From assembly GCF_000829195.1 (NCBI RefSeq), contig NZ_AP013294.1, positions 2,925,001 through 2,989,000 of the forward strand: a DNA stretch of 64,000 nucleotides. Reading direction: 5' to 3'. Under the pieces are notes generated by a model that saw only the letters and a program-made list of their open reading frames with translations, was not told where the DNA came from and made no database searches. This document shows, piece by piece, positions 37,993 to 47,033 of this stretch (its first letter is position 1; each line of letters starts with the position of its first letter). The DNA comes from Bacillus sp. OxB-1 (lineage in GTDB: Bacteria; Bacillota; Bacilli; Bacillales_A; Planococcaceae). The translations under genes were made by a program, and so were the position numbers.

Positions 37993-40119
37993 TCATTCCG
38001 GATATTCAATCCGGTTGTGGAATATTCCATTCAACGTTTCGCAAATGACCTTTTCTACCTTCCGCAATTCTTTCATGGATAGGTCACATTCGTTGAATTG
38101 GCCATCGTTCAGCCGATCATTGATGATCGCTTTCACGAGAGCCGCAATCTTTTGAGGGGTCGGTTCTTTCATGGAACGGACTGCCGCTTCGACACTATCC
38201 GCAATCGAAATGATGGCAATTTCTTTCGTTTGCGGCTTCGGCCCCTTATACCGGTACTCTTCCTCCTTGACCTCTTGTCCTTCAGTTTGCGCTTTGACGA
38301 GGAAATATTTCAACAAACTGGTTCCATGATGCTGTCTTGCGATATCGATGATTTCCACAGGCATCTTGTGCTTTTCCAACATTTTGGCGCCGTCCTCGGC
38401 ATGAGCGATGATGATGTCCCGGCTTTTTTCAGGCGGCAAATGATCATGCGGGTTCTGGCCGGCATGCTGATTTTCGATGAAATAGCCCGGACGCACTGTT
38501 TTGCCGATATCATGATAATAACTTCCGACCCGGGCGAGCAGTCCGTTGGCGCCTATCGATTCGCAGGCGGCATCCGCCAAATTCGCGACCATGACGCTAT
38601 GATGATAGGTCCCAGGCGTCTCGGTGAGGACTTTTTTCAATAACGGATGATTCGGATTCGACAACTCAACCAATTTCATGTCCGACAAGATGCCGAATGC
38701 CGATTCGAAAAACGGCATGAGCCCAATCGTCAAAGCTCCGGACAAAATCCCAGATGAAATGGCGGCAATCAAATAAAAGACCAATTCAGACAAGTCATAG
38801 GTCGATTGGGTCATCAACAGATAAAATGCGATGAACAGCGTATTGGAACAGGCGACACCCACACTCGTCCTTAAAATGTTCGATCTTCTCCCACTATTCC
38901 CAAGCAAATATAAACTAACGATTCCGCTGAATAATATGTATAGGGCAATCTCCATTTGAATGAGCGCGGCATACCCCTCTTGCAACATGATTCCCGCTGT
39001 TGCCGCGGTGATAAACGTCATCATCAAAGCCAATCGTTCATTCGTCAACAATTTGATGAGCATCGTTGCCAGAGCGGTCGGAAATAGGAATGCGACCAGT
39101 ACATCGAAATCCTTCTCGATCAACGCAATCAGTTTCATGAGGATGACCAATAGATAAAAGACCGTCAATACGATCATTAACGCTTTTTTCTTCACCTTGG
39201 CATTTTCCACCCATGTACTGAAGTGCAAGTAGATCAATGAAGAAACGAACAGGACGAAAAGTCCAAGTCCGAGCAACGGCTTCAGCGAGGATTGATTCGT
39301 CAGCAGGCCGGTCAGTTCCAGTTGCCGATAGATTTCCCCGTCGATCAATTGGCCTTCTCTGACGAGCACTTGTCCTTGTAAAATACGGGTCGGCTCCACT
39401 GCGGCCTTCGCCTGCTCGATCCTAGCCTCTGTCAAAGTTTCATTGATCGTCTCCGTCTCAACGACCAAGGACCGCGCTAATGTGATGACCGTTTGCAGCA
39501 CAGAGGGAGGAATCGAATCGGATAACCGCAATTGACGTTCCACTTCATATTGGGCGGATGCCAAATCCGCGGTCCGGATCGGTTTCGATAAGGTGGTTCC
39601 AATAGCTGAAACGAGCTTTTCCTGGGTTTTCATTATAGCTTCCGTATCCAAGGCCAATAAATTGGAAATGGTGTTATCGTTCAGGTTCAGGTTCGGCTCC
39701 TCTTCTTCCAGGCTTGCCAACTTCTGCCGGATTTCCGCTATTTGCTCCTTTTGTGTGAGGCCGGGCTTTCCGGACTCCCTGTCCTGTGCGGCATTTTCAT
39801 TTTTCACTTCCAGCAAACTGTCAAAAATGGAGGTTGCGATCGTCTGCCTGTTTTTTGAGACCTCTTCCGAGAAATGATAAACGGCGGATACTTCCTGTGC
39901 AGCCCTCTGCCTCTCTTGTTCCGTTTTTACCGAATCCTCGACAGTCTTCGTTGCCCGGATTGTATGTTGGGAAATTTTAAACTCTTCCACTTCATATGTT
40001 TCATTCTTCACACTGCTGAACATGAATGAGTATAGAAGCAACGTGGAGAGGCTGACTAGAAATAATAGGAAAGCATCAAATTTAAGAGTTGTGAACACTT
40101 TCTTCATTGCACCGAACAT
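37993..40119 (-). CDS. pgpH: 7TM-HD cyclic-di-AMP phosphodiesterase (PgpH/YqfF)
   Basis: 708 residues: an N-terminal helix, a large extracellular 7TMR-HDED domain, seven membrane helices and a cytoplasmic HD domain (about 510-690) containing YHHSVMVANLADAACESIGA, SYYHDIGK, HAEDG and ARQHHGT. PgpH degrades c-di-AMP to pApA and thereby tunes potassium and cell-wall homeostasis. It lies between ybeY and phoH as in Bacillus subtilis. GGGGGGATCGGG precedes the ATG. Confidence 0.93.
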   Translation of the reverse strand: MFGAMKKVFTTLKFDAFLLFLVSLSTLLLYSFMFSSVKNETYEVEEFKISQHTIRATKTVEDSVKTEQERQRAAQEVSAVYHFSEEVSKNRQTIATSIFDSLLEVKNENAAQDRESGKPGLTQKEQIAEIRQKLASLEEEEPNLNLNDNTISNLLALDTEAIMKTQEKLVSAIGTTLSKPIRTADLASAQYEVERQLRLSDSIPPSVLQTVITLARSLVVETETINETLTEARIEQAKAAVEPTRILQGQVLVREGQLIDGEIYRQLELTGLLTNQSSLKPLLGLGLFVLFVSSLIYLHFSTWVENAKVKKKALMIVLTVFYLLVILMKLIALIEKDFDVLVAFLFPTALATMLIKLLTNERLALMMTFITAATAGIMLQEGYAALIQMEIALYILFSGIVSLYLLGNSGRRSNILRTSVGVACSNTLFIAFYLLMTQSTYDLSELVFYLIAAISSGILSGALTIGLMPFFESAFGILSDMKLVELSNPNHPLLKKVLTETPGTYHHSVMVANLADAACESIGANGLLARVGSYYHDIGKTVRPGYFIENQHAGQNPHDHLPPEKSRDIIIAHAEDGAKMLEKHKMPVEIIDIARQHHGTSLLKYFLVKAQTEGQEVKEEEYRYKGPKPQTKEIAIISIADSVEAAVRSMKEPTPQKIAALVKAIINDRLNDGQFNECDLSMKELRKVEKVICETLNGIFHNRIEYPE

Positions 40120-40225
40120 CCCGATCCCCCCGCATCTTTATTATGTTTTACGGCAGCTATGCTCAAAAGGTTCCAGGACAAGCCAAATTCCTCTACGAGA
40201 ATAGAAGCTTGTCCAGTTTCGCATG

Positions 40226-40254
40226 TTTAAAAAGCAGTCACGTTTGCGACTGCT
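40226..40254 (-). terminator. phoH terminator overlapping the coding end
   Basis: AGCAGTC (40233-40239) pairs with GACTGCT (40248-40254), 8-nt loop, followed on the minus strand by TTTTTAAA. The stem contains the last codons and stop of phoH. Confidence 0.8.
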
Positions 40255-41200
40255 CCTTTTCGTATGCTGCAATGATTTTCGCGACGATCGGATGCCGAAC
40301 GACATCTCCTTGCTCCAAGTATTGAAAATGGATGTCGGATACATTTTGTAAGATGGCTTCCACTTCAATCAGCCCGGAAGCGGTTCCTTTCGGTAAGTCG
40401 ATCTGTGTTTTATCACCAGTGATGACCATCTTCGATCCAAACCCAAGGCGGGTCAGGAACATCTTCATTTGCGCCTTTGTCGTATTCTGGGCCTCATCAA
40501 GGATGACAAACGCATCATCCAGCGTCCTTCCCCGCATGTAGGCCAGCGGGGCGATTTCGATGACTCCCCGTTCAATGAGGCGGTCCGTATGTTCCGCGCC
40601 TAATACGTCGTGAAGTGCGTCATAAAGAGGACGCAAATAAGGGTCCACCTTCTCCTTCAGATCACCTGGAAGGAACCCGAGGCTTTCGCCCGCTTCCACA
40701 GCCGGTCGGGTCAATATGATGCGCTTGACAGAACCGGTTTTCATAGCCTGCACAGCCAGGACGACGGCTAAATAGGTTTTCCCTGTTCCGGCCGGCCCAA
40801 TGCAGAATACTAGGTCTTTTTGACGAATCGCTTGGATGTATTCCCGCTGTCCGATCGTTTTCGCCCGGATAGCCTTGCCTTTCGTATTCCTTGCAATCTC
40901 TTCATCATAAAGTTCTGAAAAATACTCGATTGTTCCGGCTTTCGCCATTTCAATAGCTGTAACGACGTCGCGTTGATTAATATTAATGCCTCTTCGGATT
41001 ACTTTCAACAGTTGTTCGAGGAGTTCCTTGGCCAATAGGCGGTTTTGTTCCGGCCCTTCAAGGGAGATTGTGTCCCCCCGTGTCATGATGGATAAATCCA
41101 AAGCTTCTTCGATTAATTTCATATTCTGATCGGAAATTCCGAGAAGCATGACAGCCTCGTTCGGATCTTCGATATGGAGTTGCGTCAATTGTTCATCCAA
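40238..41200 (-). CDS. phoH: PhoH-like ATPase
   Basis: 320 residues. P-loop GPAGTGKT at 135-142, Walker B VILDEAQNTT, and an N-terminal KH-like segment. PhoH family proteins are RNA-linked ATPases; in Bacilli the gene is fixed between pgpH and yqfD and near ybeY, suggesting a role in RNA metabolism. The terminator overlaps its 3' end. Confidence 0.92.
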   Translation of the reverse strand: MDEQLTQLHIEDPNEAVMLLGISDQNMKLIEEALDLSIMTRGDTISLEGPEQNRLLAKELLEQLLKVIRRGININQRDVVTAIEMAKAGTIEYFSELYDEEIARNTKGKAIRAKTIGQREYIQAIRQKDLVFCIGPAGTGKTYLAVVLAVQAMKTGSVKRIILTRPAVEAGESLGFLPGDLKEKVDPYLRPLYDALHDVLGAEHTDRLIERGVIEIAPLAYMRGRTLDDAFVILDEAQNTTKAQMKMFLTRLGFGSKMVITGDKTQIDLPKGTASGLIEVEAILQNVSDIHFQYLEQGDVVRHPIVAKIIAAYEKEQSQT

Positions 41201-41205
41201 TAGCT

Positions 41206-42312
41206 TCAGTCTCCTTGGGAAATCGGTCTTTTTGTTGCGATATCATCATTGATTAAAAATAGTACGGTCCCACTAACTTTATCATTATCGAATGAGACGT
41301 GCAAAATTTTTTCATCTTTTATGATCGCTTTTGACGAAGGAGCCGATAATAACTTATTTTTCAATAAAGGCAAGATGACACTCTTCTCCATCCCCTCCTC
41401 TAAAACAAGTTTTCCGGTAAGTTCATTCGTGTATCGCTTTGTCTGGATGAACGGCCATGGAAATGTCCGCTCTCCGCTCTCCAAATCCGCTTTCCCTTCT
41501 TTTCTCCAAGGCGCTCGGAAGGAAAGTTCGACGATTTCCTCCCCTTGCATTTGATAGGTGATTGTCCTTGGAATACTGAATTGATACTCCATCCAATAAT
41601 CGGCATAGACTTCCCCTTCCGCACCGACGATGACAGTTTTGGAACCTTGCTCCAAGACACCCGTCGCCAAGACATCCCCTTTTTTCACCGTTTGATGAAC
41701 CCGCCCCACCCGTTCCCCTTTTTCCAATTCGAACCGGGTGATGACACCCCCGGTGCGAGCAACGAGATTGGATGGCGGGCCTGCCGGTTCATCGATCCGG
41801 TTGGAAGGGGGCGAAAGCATTGGAATGACAGTCAAGGAGGTTCCCACCTTCTGGAAGCGGATCCAAGAGAGAGAGGGATCATTCTTCATCAGGCTTCTTC
41901 GGATCTCTCCTTCTTCAGGCAGCAAAGCCAACGGACGCAACGGAACAATCGATGCCGCTTCCAACTTCGCCTCGATTCGGTCGACAACTTCGGGCCTGTC
42001 TGATTCCACTTGCACGGTCCATAGAAAAAAGGAACAGGCGAATGGAATGGCGCATGCAATCAGGAATAACGGGGTCAGGAAAATACGTTTAGCGCCGCTG
42101 TTCTGCTGTGGACTGGTGACGGTGAATTTGAGGCGGAATGTTCTCCTATGTTTCCGTAGCTGGGCCAGTCCTTTCCGGTCCGTCCGAAATGTAGCGACTT
42201 GGTGATCGATCGATAAGGAGCGGATTTGGATCCCTTTCGAGGTTAGGTCAGCAAGGAATTTTCCAACGTCCCCTTTTCCAGTGAGTTTGATGCGGTACCA
42301 TTTATCAAACAT
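41206..42312 (-). CDS. yqfD: Sporulation protein YqfD
   Basis: 368 residues from ATG 42312 (ACGGGG upstream), overlapping yqfC by 8 nt. Family layout: an N-terminal ribosome-like basic domain (MFDKWYRIKLTGKGDVGKFL), one membrane helix around residues 85-105, then an extracellular beta-rich domain (VARTGGVITRFELEKGERVG, TVKKGDVLATGVL). yqfD is expressed in the mother cell and is needed for efficient sporulation in several Bacilli; its mechanism is unclear. Confidence 0.9.
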   Translation of the reverse strand: MFDKWYRIKLTGKGDVGKFLADLTSKGIQIRSLSIDHQVATFRTDRKGLAQLRKHRRTFRLKFTVTSPQQNSGAKRIFLTPLFLIACAIPFACSFFLWTVQVESDRPEVVDRIEAKLEAASIVPLRPLALLPEEGEIRRSLMKNDPSLSWIRFQKVGTSLTVIPMLSPPSNRIDEPAGPPSNLVARTGGVITRFELEKGERVGRVHQTVKKGDVLATGVLEQGSKTVIVGAEGEVYADYWMEYQFSIPRTITYQMQGEEIVELSFRAPWRKEGKADLESGERTFPWPFIQTKRYTNELTGKLVLEEGMEKSVILPLLKNKLLSAPSSKAIIKDEKILHVSFDNDKVSGTVLFLINDDIATKRPISQGD

Positions 42313-42559
42313 GGGAAGACCCCGTTTCATCGGCCAATACCATCTGTACGTTACGGATTACGTTGAAAGTGAAAAGGGCGACTTCCTCGGAAAGGACATC
42401 AACCGTCATTTCTTCCCCCTCGACGGTGATCAAATACTCACCGGATTGGACGGTTGCGTAGTCGGGGCCGAGCTTTCGCAAATGAAAAGGACCGTTGATA
42501 TGCAAGGATGTGTAGCCTTCAATTGTAATGGATGCACCGGTTTTAAATAGTTTTTTCAT
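42305..42559 (-). CDS. yqfC: Sporulation protein YqfC
   Basis: 84 residues, a small YabP/YqfC-family beta-rich protein (ASITIEGYTSLHINGPFHLR, GEYLITVEGEEMTVDVLSEE). In Bacillus subtilis it belongs to the SigE regulon, paired with yqfD. Its only plausible Shine-Dalgarno, GGGGG, is the 3' arm of the preceding terminator stem. Confidence 0.9.
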   Translation of the reverse strand: MKKLFKTGASITIEGYTSLHINGPFHLRKLGPDYATVQSGEYLITVEGEEMTVDVLSEEVALFTFNVIRNVQMVLADETGSSHV

Positions 42560-42564
42560 CAGAT

Positions 42565-42602
42565 AAAAACCCCCTATCCATATCTATGATAGGAATAGGG
42601 GG
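42565..42602 (-). terminator. Terminator whose stem carries the yqfC ribosome site
   Basis: Minus-strand CCCCCTAT (42595-42602 region) pairs with ATAGGGGG (42570-42577), followed by TTTTTATC. The GGGGG arm is 10-14 nt before the yqfC ATG. Confidence 0.8.
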
Positions 42603-42609
42603 TCGATGA

Positions 42610-43104
42610 TTACCGTTTCGATTTTGGCGGACCTAAAATTTCAGAAAAGATGATCCCTTTCAAAATATCCTGTTCGTTTTGCGGGAAAAAATCATGGACG
42701 TTTTCCGATTGGAGCTCAGGCTTAGGGTTGCTGCTATGCGCCGAAAGTCGACCTCGGTGCTTTTCCATGACGGGCTCCTGGATCCGGCGAGGAAGTTCAG
42801 GCATAGCTTCCGCTACAACGACTTGAGGTGACGGCGCCGGTTCTTTTTTGGTTCGAACGGGCGCTGTCTGCCGGCTAGGCGGCTCGTCGTCTTCCGTCTG
42901 CAGTTCCTTTTGAATTTCCTTGTACATCTCCCTGGACAGGTCTTTCAACCTTTTCAGCGGGTCATCTGCCTTGGCAGGCGGTTCCACCTTGCCCGTAGCA
43001 GTAAAAGGTTTTGCACCTGTTTTAGGCGGCTCTTTCTTGTTTTTGCTGCCATTGAAAAACGATCCGATTATCAGTGAAATGATGAGCAAAACTATTCCTT
43101 CCAT
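42610..43104 (-). CDS. Hypothetical membrane-anchored, proline-rich protein
   Basis: 164 residues from ATG 43104 (AAAGGGG upstream; a TTG at 43113 is too close to the ribosome site). One N-terminal helix (MEGIVLLIISLIIGSFF) and then a long charged, Pro/Lys/Glu-rich tail without obvious folded domain, including a helical stretch LKRLKDLSREMYKEIQKELQ. It occupies the place of yqfB between floA and yqfC, but I cannot show homology. It could be a membrane-microdomain partner of FloA by position only. Confidence 0.65.
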   Translation of the reverse strand: MEGIVLLIISLIIGSFFNGSKNKKEPPKTGAKPFTATGKVEPPAKADDPLKRLKDLSREMYKEIQKELQTEDDEPPSRQTAPVRTKKEPAPSPQVVVAEAMPELPRRIQEPVMEKHRGRLSAHSSNPKPELQSENVHDFFPQNEQDILKGIIFSEILGPPKSKR

Positions 43105-43138
43105 TTCACACAACCCCTTTCCGGGACAGCATCAGTTC

Positions 43139-44155
43139 TTACGATTGCTTTTTATCATTAGGCGTCTGTGTTTCGCCGCCTAATTTACTGATGGAGTCAC
43201 GCATTCCTGTATCGGCTTGGATATTTTTATAATTCATGTAATCCATGATTCCGATATTGCCTGTACGGAGTGCCTCCGCCATAGCAAGCGGAACTTCCGC
43301 CTCGGCGCCGACCACTTTCGCACGCATTTCTTGGACTTTCGCTTTCATTTCCTGTTCGTTGGCGACGGCCATCGCACGACGCTCTTCCGCTTTGGCTTGA
43401 GCAATGTTCTTGTCAGCCATCGCTTGTTCTGTTTGAAGTTCCGCACCGATATTCTTCCCGATATCAACATCCGCAATATCGATAGAGAGAATTTCGAAAG
43501 CAGTTCCTGAATCCAGCCCTTTCGCAAGCACCGTCTGGGAAATCATATCGGGATTTTCCAGTACTTTGGCATGGTCTACCGATGAACCGATAGTAGAAAC
43601 GATCCCCTCTCCGACACGGGCGACCACGGTCTCTTCCCCAGCCCCCCCGACGAGACGGTCGATATTTGCACGGACGGTGATCCGTGCCTTCGCTTTCACC
43701 TCAATCCCGTTCATTGCAACGCCTGCAATGAACGGCGTTTCGATGACTTTCGGGTTAACGGACATCTGCACCGCTTCTAAAACGTCACGGCCCGCAAGAT
43801 CGATTGCGGCAGCACGTTCAAATGTCAGTTCAATGTTTGCGCGGTGGGCTGCGATCAAGGCATTGACAACCCGGTCGACATTCCCTCCGGCAAGGTAGTG
43901 GCTTTCCAGTTGGTTAATGCTTACATTCAAACCCGCTTTATGCGCTTTGATCAACGGATTTACGACCCGGCTCGGAATTACCCGACGGAGTCTCATCCCG
44001 ATTAGCGTGAAGATGCTGACGCGCACTCCGGCGGCCATCGCGGAAATCCAAAGAGTCACGGGCACTAATGTGAAAAATACAGATAAAACTAGGATCGCGA
44101 CGAACGCGATGGCAACGATCGTAATCGTACTTCCGGTTCCCAAAATTGCTGGCAT
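43139..44155 (-). CDS. floA: Flotillin-like protein FloA
   Basis: 338 residues. An N-terminal hairpin membrane anchor ([20 protein letters not shown]) precedes the SPFH-like YqfA domain and a helical region rich in Ala/Glu/Lys ([20 protein letters not shown]). It scaffolds functional membrane microdomains. It shares a TAATG junction with the nfeD gene upstream, and the pair is the yqeZ-yqfA operon. Confidence 0.95.
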   Translation of the reverse strand: MPAILGTGSTITIVAIAFVAILVLSVFFTLVPVTLWISAMAAGVRVSIFTLIGMRLRRVIPSRVVNPLIKAHKAGLNVSINQLESHYLAGGNVDRVVNALIAAHRANIELTFERAAAIDLAGRDVLEAVQMSVNPKVIETPFIAGVAMNGIEVKAKARITVRANIDRLVGGAGEETVVARVGEGIVSTIGSSVDHAKVLENPDMISQTVLAKGLDSGTAFEILSIDIADVDIGKNIGAELQTEQAMADKNIAQAKAEERRAMAVANEQEMKAKVQEMRAKVVGAEAEVPLAMAEALRTGNIGIMDYMNYKNIQADTGMRDSISKLGGETQTPNDKKQS

Positions 44156-45486
44156 TATTCATTTTCCCCCTTTTCATCGGTTTCCCGCACTACGATACGG
44201 GAACCTTCAACCTTCACAATGATAACATCTTTTCCACGGTCAATGTAACTTCCTTGCGAAACGACATCGATCCGTTCCCCGTCCAATTCGATTGTACCGG
44301 CTGGACGAAGGGGCGTCGTCGTCTTCGCAATTTTTCCAAGCAATTCGACCCGATTGACGTTGGATACATAACCGCTTTCCGTGTCCGTAGCATCCATCAA
44401 CACCATCTTGTTCAGCAAATGCAGTTTTTTTCCAAAAAACTTCATAATGATCCCCATCCCTGTGGCGGCAATAGCAATCGCAATCAAGACCGAAATCCCC
44501 ATGTAGAGCGGATTGCCGCCAGCCATAATGATACTTCCGATGATTGCAAGGGAGCCGATAATTCCTGCAATCCCGCCTGGCAAGAAAAACTCGGCGATAA
44601 CAAGACCGATCCCGATAATAAAGAGGATGATCGTCTCATAACCGGCAAGCCCTGCCACCAGATGGCCGAAGAAAAATAGAAATAAGGAAGTGAGTGCCAT
44701 CGTCCCCGGAACACCGAATCCCGGCGAGTACAGTTCCAAAACGAGGCCTAACCCGGCAATGGAGAGCAAGATCGGCACGACAATCGGATGAGTGACGAAA
44801 CGGGCGACGCTTTCGGCAAATGTTTCACTCGTCGAAATGACTTCCGCGTTTTCGTAGCCGGTCTCTTTCAACAGCGCCTCAAACGAAGTGACCGTACCTT
44901 CACTATATCCAACTTCTTCTGCTTCTTTCGCACGCAATGTCAATAAATCCCCTTTACCGGCCCGGTACTCCGGCAGGTCGATATGAGGATCGGCCATGGC
45001 TTGTGCATACAGCGGATTCCGTTTGGACGATTCCGCCGCATTGATCATATCCGCCATCCAGGCACTATGCGCCTTGACATCCGCTGCCGTCCCATCGGCC
45101 ACAATGACTTGCGCAGCACCCATTGTTCCATTCGGGACCATATAAATGTAATCCGCGTGGAGTGCCAGGAACGCGCCCGCCGATAGTGCTCTATCATCGA
45201 TGAATGCAATGATCGGCAATTCGGTGTTATCAAACAGTCTGGCGATCTGGCCGGCAGCATCGGTAAATCCGCCTGGTGTATTGATATCAAGAAAAATGGC
45301 ATCTGCTCCTGCTTCTTCCGCCTCCTGGAAGGAACGTTGCAGAAACGCATACAGCCCTTTTTCAATCTCCTTATGAATCGGCACTTTGTAAACTTTTTGG
45401 GAAGCAGCATCCGCTCCTGACGATGGCAACATCAACGTCGGCAACATTAAGAGGAACAGCAGGACGATTCCCAACATTTTACGCAT
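44155..45486 (-). CDS. NfeD-family membrane serine protease (YqeZ-like)
   Basis: 443 residues. A signal peptide, a ClpP-like protease domain with catalytic S102 (RALSAGAF) and K155 (AESSKRNP), a block of about five membrane helices, and a C-terminal OB-fold NfeD domain ([20 protein letters not shown]). Long NfeD proteins partner with flotillin/SPFH proteins, matching floA next door. Expressed from a SigW-like promoter. Confidence 0.92.
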   Translation of the reverse strand: MRKMLGIVLLFLLMLPTLMLPSSGADAASQKVYKVPIHKEIEKGLYAFLQRSFQEAEEAGADAIFLDINTPGGFTDAAGQIARLFDNTELPIIAFIDDRALSAGAFLALHADYIYMVPNGTMGAAQVIVADGTAADVKAHSAWMADMINAAESSKRNPLYAQAMADPHIDLPEYRAGKGDLLTLRAKEAEEVGYSEGTVTSFEALLKETGYENAEVISTSETFAESVARFVTHPIVVPILLSIAGLGLVLELYSPGFGVPGTMALTSLFLFFFGHLVAGLAGYETIILFIIGIGLVIAEFFLPGGIAGIIGSLAIIGSIIMAGGNPLYMGISVLIAIAIAATGMGIIMKFFGKKLHLLNKMVLMDATDTESGYVSNVNRVELLGKIAKTTTPLRPAGTIELDGERIDVVSQGSYIDRGKDVIIVKVEGSRIVVRETDEKGENE

Positions 45487-45525
45487 TCTTCATGTCACCT
45501 CTTTCTCTATGTCCATTATATCTCT

Positions 45526-45554
45526 TTATACGGATGAAAAGCCCGTTGGTTTCA
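45526..45554 (-). promoter_or_regulatory. SigW-type ECF promoter of nfeD-floA
   Basis: On the minus strand TGAAAC (plus 45549-45554), exactly 16 bases, then CGTATAA (45526-45532): the SigW consensus TGAAAC-N16-CGTA. The Bacillus subtilis yqeZ-yqfA operon is known to be SigW-dependent. Confidence 0.8.
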
Positions 45555-45602
45555 TTTTTATCGATATTTGCGATAATAAAGCCTCATTTTCTGAAATACA
45601 AA

Positions 45603-45638
45603 TAAACCGGAGAATCCTTTGATGGATTTTCCGGTTTA
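45603..45638 (-). terminator. Hairpin after rpsU
   Basis: TAAACCGGA pairs with TCCGGTTTA around an inner ATCC/GGAT, about 54 nt after the rpsU stop. The yqeY gene that normally follows rpsU is absent here. Confidence 0.6.
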
Positions 45639-45691
45639 CGAATGTTTAATTTCAGAATTGGTAGAGTTACCTATTAGGAAAATGAGGAGGA

Positions 45692-45865
45692 TTAGTATTT
45701 ACGCTTTCTAGCCGCCTCAGATTTCTTTTTGCGTTTTACGCTCGGTTTCTCATAATACTCACGCTTTCTTACCTCTTGTATTGTTCCACTTTTGGATACA
45801 GTACGTTTGAAGCGGCGAAGAGCATCTTCAAGCGATTCGTTTTTACGAACAACAGTTTTCGACAT
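45692..45865 (-). CDS. rpsU: 30S ribosomal protein S21
   Basis: 57 residues from ATG 45865 (GGAGGGAGGG upstream). [20 protein letters not shown] and the basic tail [14 protein letters not shown] are standard S21, which sits near the mRNA/16S 3' end. The Bacillus subtilis neighbour yqeY is missing between rpsU and nfeD. Confidence 0.97.
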   Translation of the reverse strand: MSKTVVRKNESLEDALRRFKRTVSKSGTIQEVRKREYYEKPSVKRKKKSEAARKRKY

Positions 45866-45965
45866 ATCTCTTGTCCCTCCCTCCAAACACACTTCGGAAC
45901 ATAGCCATGTGCCATGTACTAAAAAATTGTAACACAGGTTTTATGGATGGTCAATATAAAACTTT

Positions 45966-45993
45966 TAAAAAAATTAGAGTCCGGAAATTCCGG
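45966..45993 (-). terminator. deoC terminator
   Basis: CCGGAAATTCCGG (45981-45993) forms a short GC stem; on the minus strand ACTCTAATTTTTTT follows, 9 bases after the deoC stop. Confidence 0.7.
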
Positions 45994-46001
45994 CGCCTCC
46001 T

Positions 46002-46673
46002 TTAATAATCCGTTTTGGAAGCCAACCCTTCCATGATTTGTACGCCTGAACTGGCGCCGATCCTTGTTGCTCCGGCATCGATCATTTTTTTCATATCTTC
46101 AATATTCCGTACGCCTCCAGATGCTTTGACCCCCATTTCCGGACCGACGACCGCCCGCATCAGCTTGATATCTTCTTCAGTTGCCCCTCCGGAGGAAAAC
46201 CCTGTCGATGTCTTGACGAAATCCGCTCCGGCTGCAACCGATAATTCACATGCTTTTCTTTTCTCTCCATCTGTCAAGAGGGATGTCTCGATAATGACTT
46301 TGACGAGCGCTTTCCCTTTTGCCGTGTCCACGACGGCTTGAATATCCTTCTTCACAAGCTCGTACTCGCCACTTTTCAACGCACCGATATTTAGTACCAT
46401 GTCCACTTCTGTCGCTCCATTGGCGATGGCATTTTCGGTCTCGAACGCTTTCGTTTCCATAGTGGATGCACCAAGTGGAAATCCGATCACTGTACAAACT
46501 TTCACCGATGTGCCTTGCAATGCGTCGGCGGCTGTTTGAACCCAAGCCGGATTGACGCAGACGGATGCGAAAGAATAGTTTTTCGCTTCCGCACACAAGG
46601 CCAGGATTTCTCCTTTGTCAGTTTCAGCTTTCAACGCCGTGTGATCGATATAGGATGCAAATTTCGTAGCCAA
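46002..46673 (-). CDS. deoC: Deoxyribose-phosphate aldolase
   Basis: 223 residues from TTG 46673 with AGGAGG 8 nt upstream. Schiff-base K154 in [10 protein letters not shown], with D91 and K125 (KALVKVIIE) in place. Splits deoxyribose-5-phosphate into glyceraldehyde-3-phosphate and acetaldehyde in nucleoside breakdown. Its upstream region is cut about 65 bp before the start by an IS91-type element, so its original promoter or operon link with mtaB may be lost. Confidence 0.95.
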   Translation of the reverse strand: MATKFASYIDHTALKAETDKGEILALCAEAKNYSFASVCVNPAWVQTAADALQGTSVKVCTVIGFPLGASTMETKAFETENAIANGATEVDMVLNIGALKSGEYELVKKDIQAVVDTAKGKALVKVIIETSLLTDGEKRKACELSVAAGADFVKTSTGFSSGGATEEDIKLMRAVVGPEMGVKASGGVRNIEDMKKMIDAGATRIGASSGVQIMEGLASKTDY

Positions 46674-46745
46674 TACAAATTCCTCCTCAAGATAGTTGCT
46701 CTCCCCATCTTACCAATTGACGTTTGACGGCGCAGAACAAAAGCG

Positions 46746-47033
46746 CTAAAGCGCCTCTGTCCCCGTCCCAGGTGAAATCGATTCACTTGGGATTTTTTTC
46801 GCTCTATGCATGGTCCCACCACAAAAAGGACATTCAATCTCGACTTCTTCGTTCTGTTTTAAGTCGACCTGAAAGTCTGCCACTACAAAATCGGGAACGT
46901 CATCTAATTCCTGACAATCCCGACACTTAAATTCAATCGTACTTATTTTTTCGTTCAATCCGAACGGGTCATCCTCTTCTAATGATTGTAAAAATGCCCG
47001 ATTCAGTTCATCCAGCTCTTCGTCTGTTGGCAT
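46746..47033 (-). CDS. Small zinc-ribbon companion ORF of the IS91 element
   Basis: 95 residues: an acidic helix (MPTDEELDELNRAFLQSLEE), then FKCRDCQELDDVPDFVV and IECPFCGGTMHRAKK, i.e. two CxxC knuckles of a zinc ribbon. The start lies 26 nt inside the transposase gene and the 3' end is inside the terminal hairpin structure, so it belongs to the element. Function unknown; an accessory for ends recognition is a guess. Confidence 0.6.
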   Translation of the reverse strand: MPTDEELDELNRAFLQSLEEDDPFGLNEKISTIEFKCRDCQELDDVPDFVVADFQVDLKQNEEVEIECPFCGGTMHRAKKIPSESISPGTGTEAL

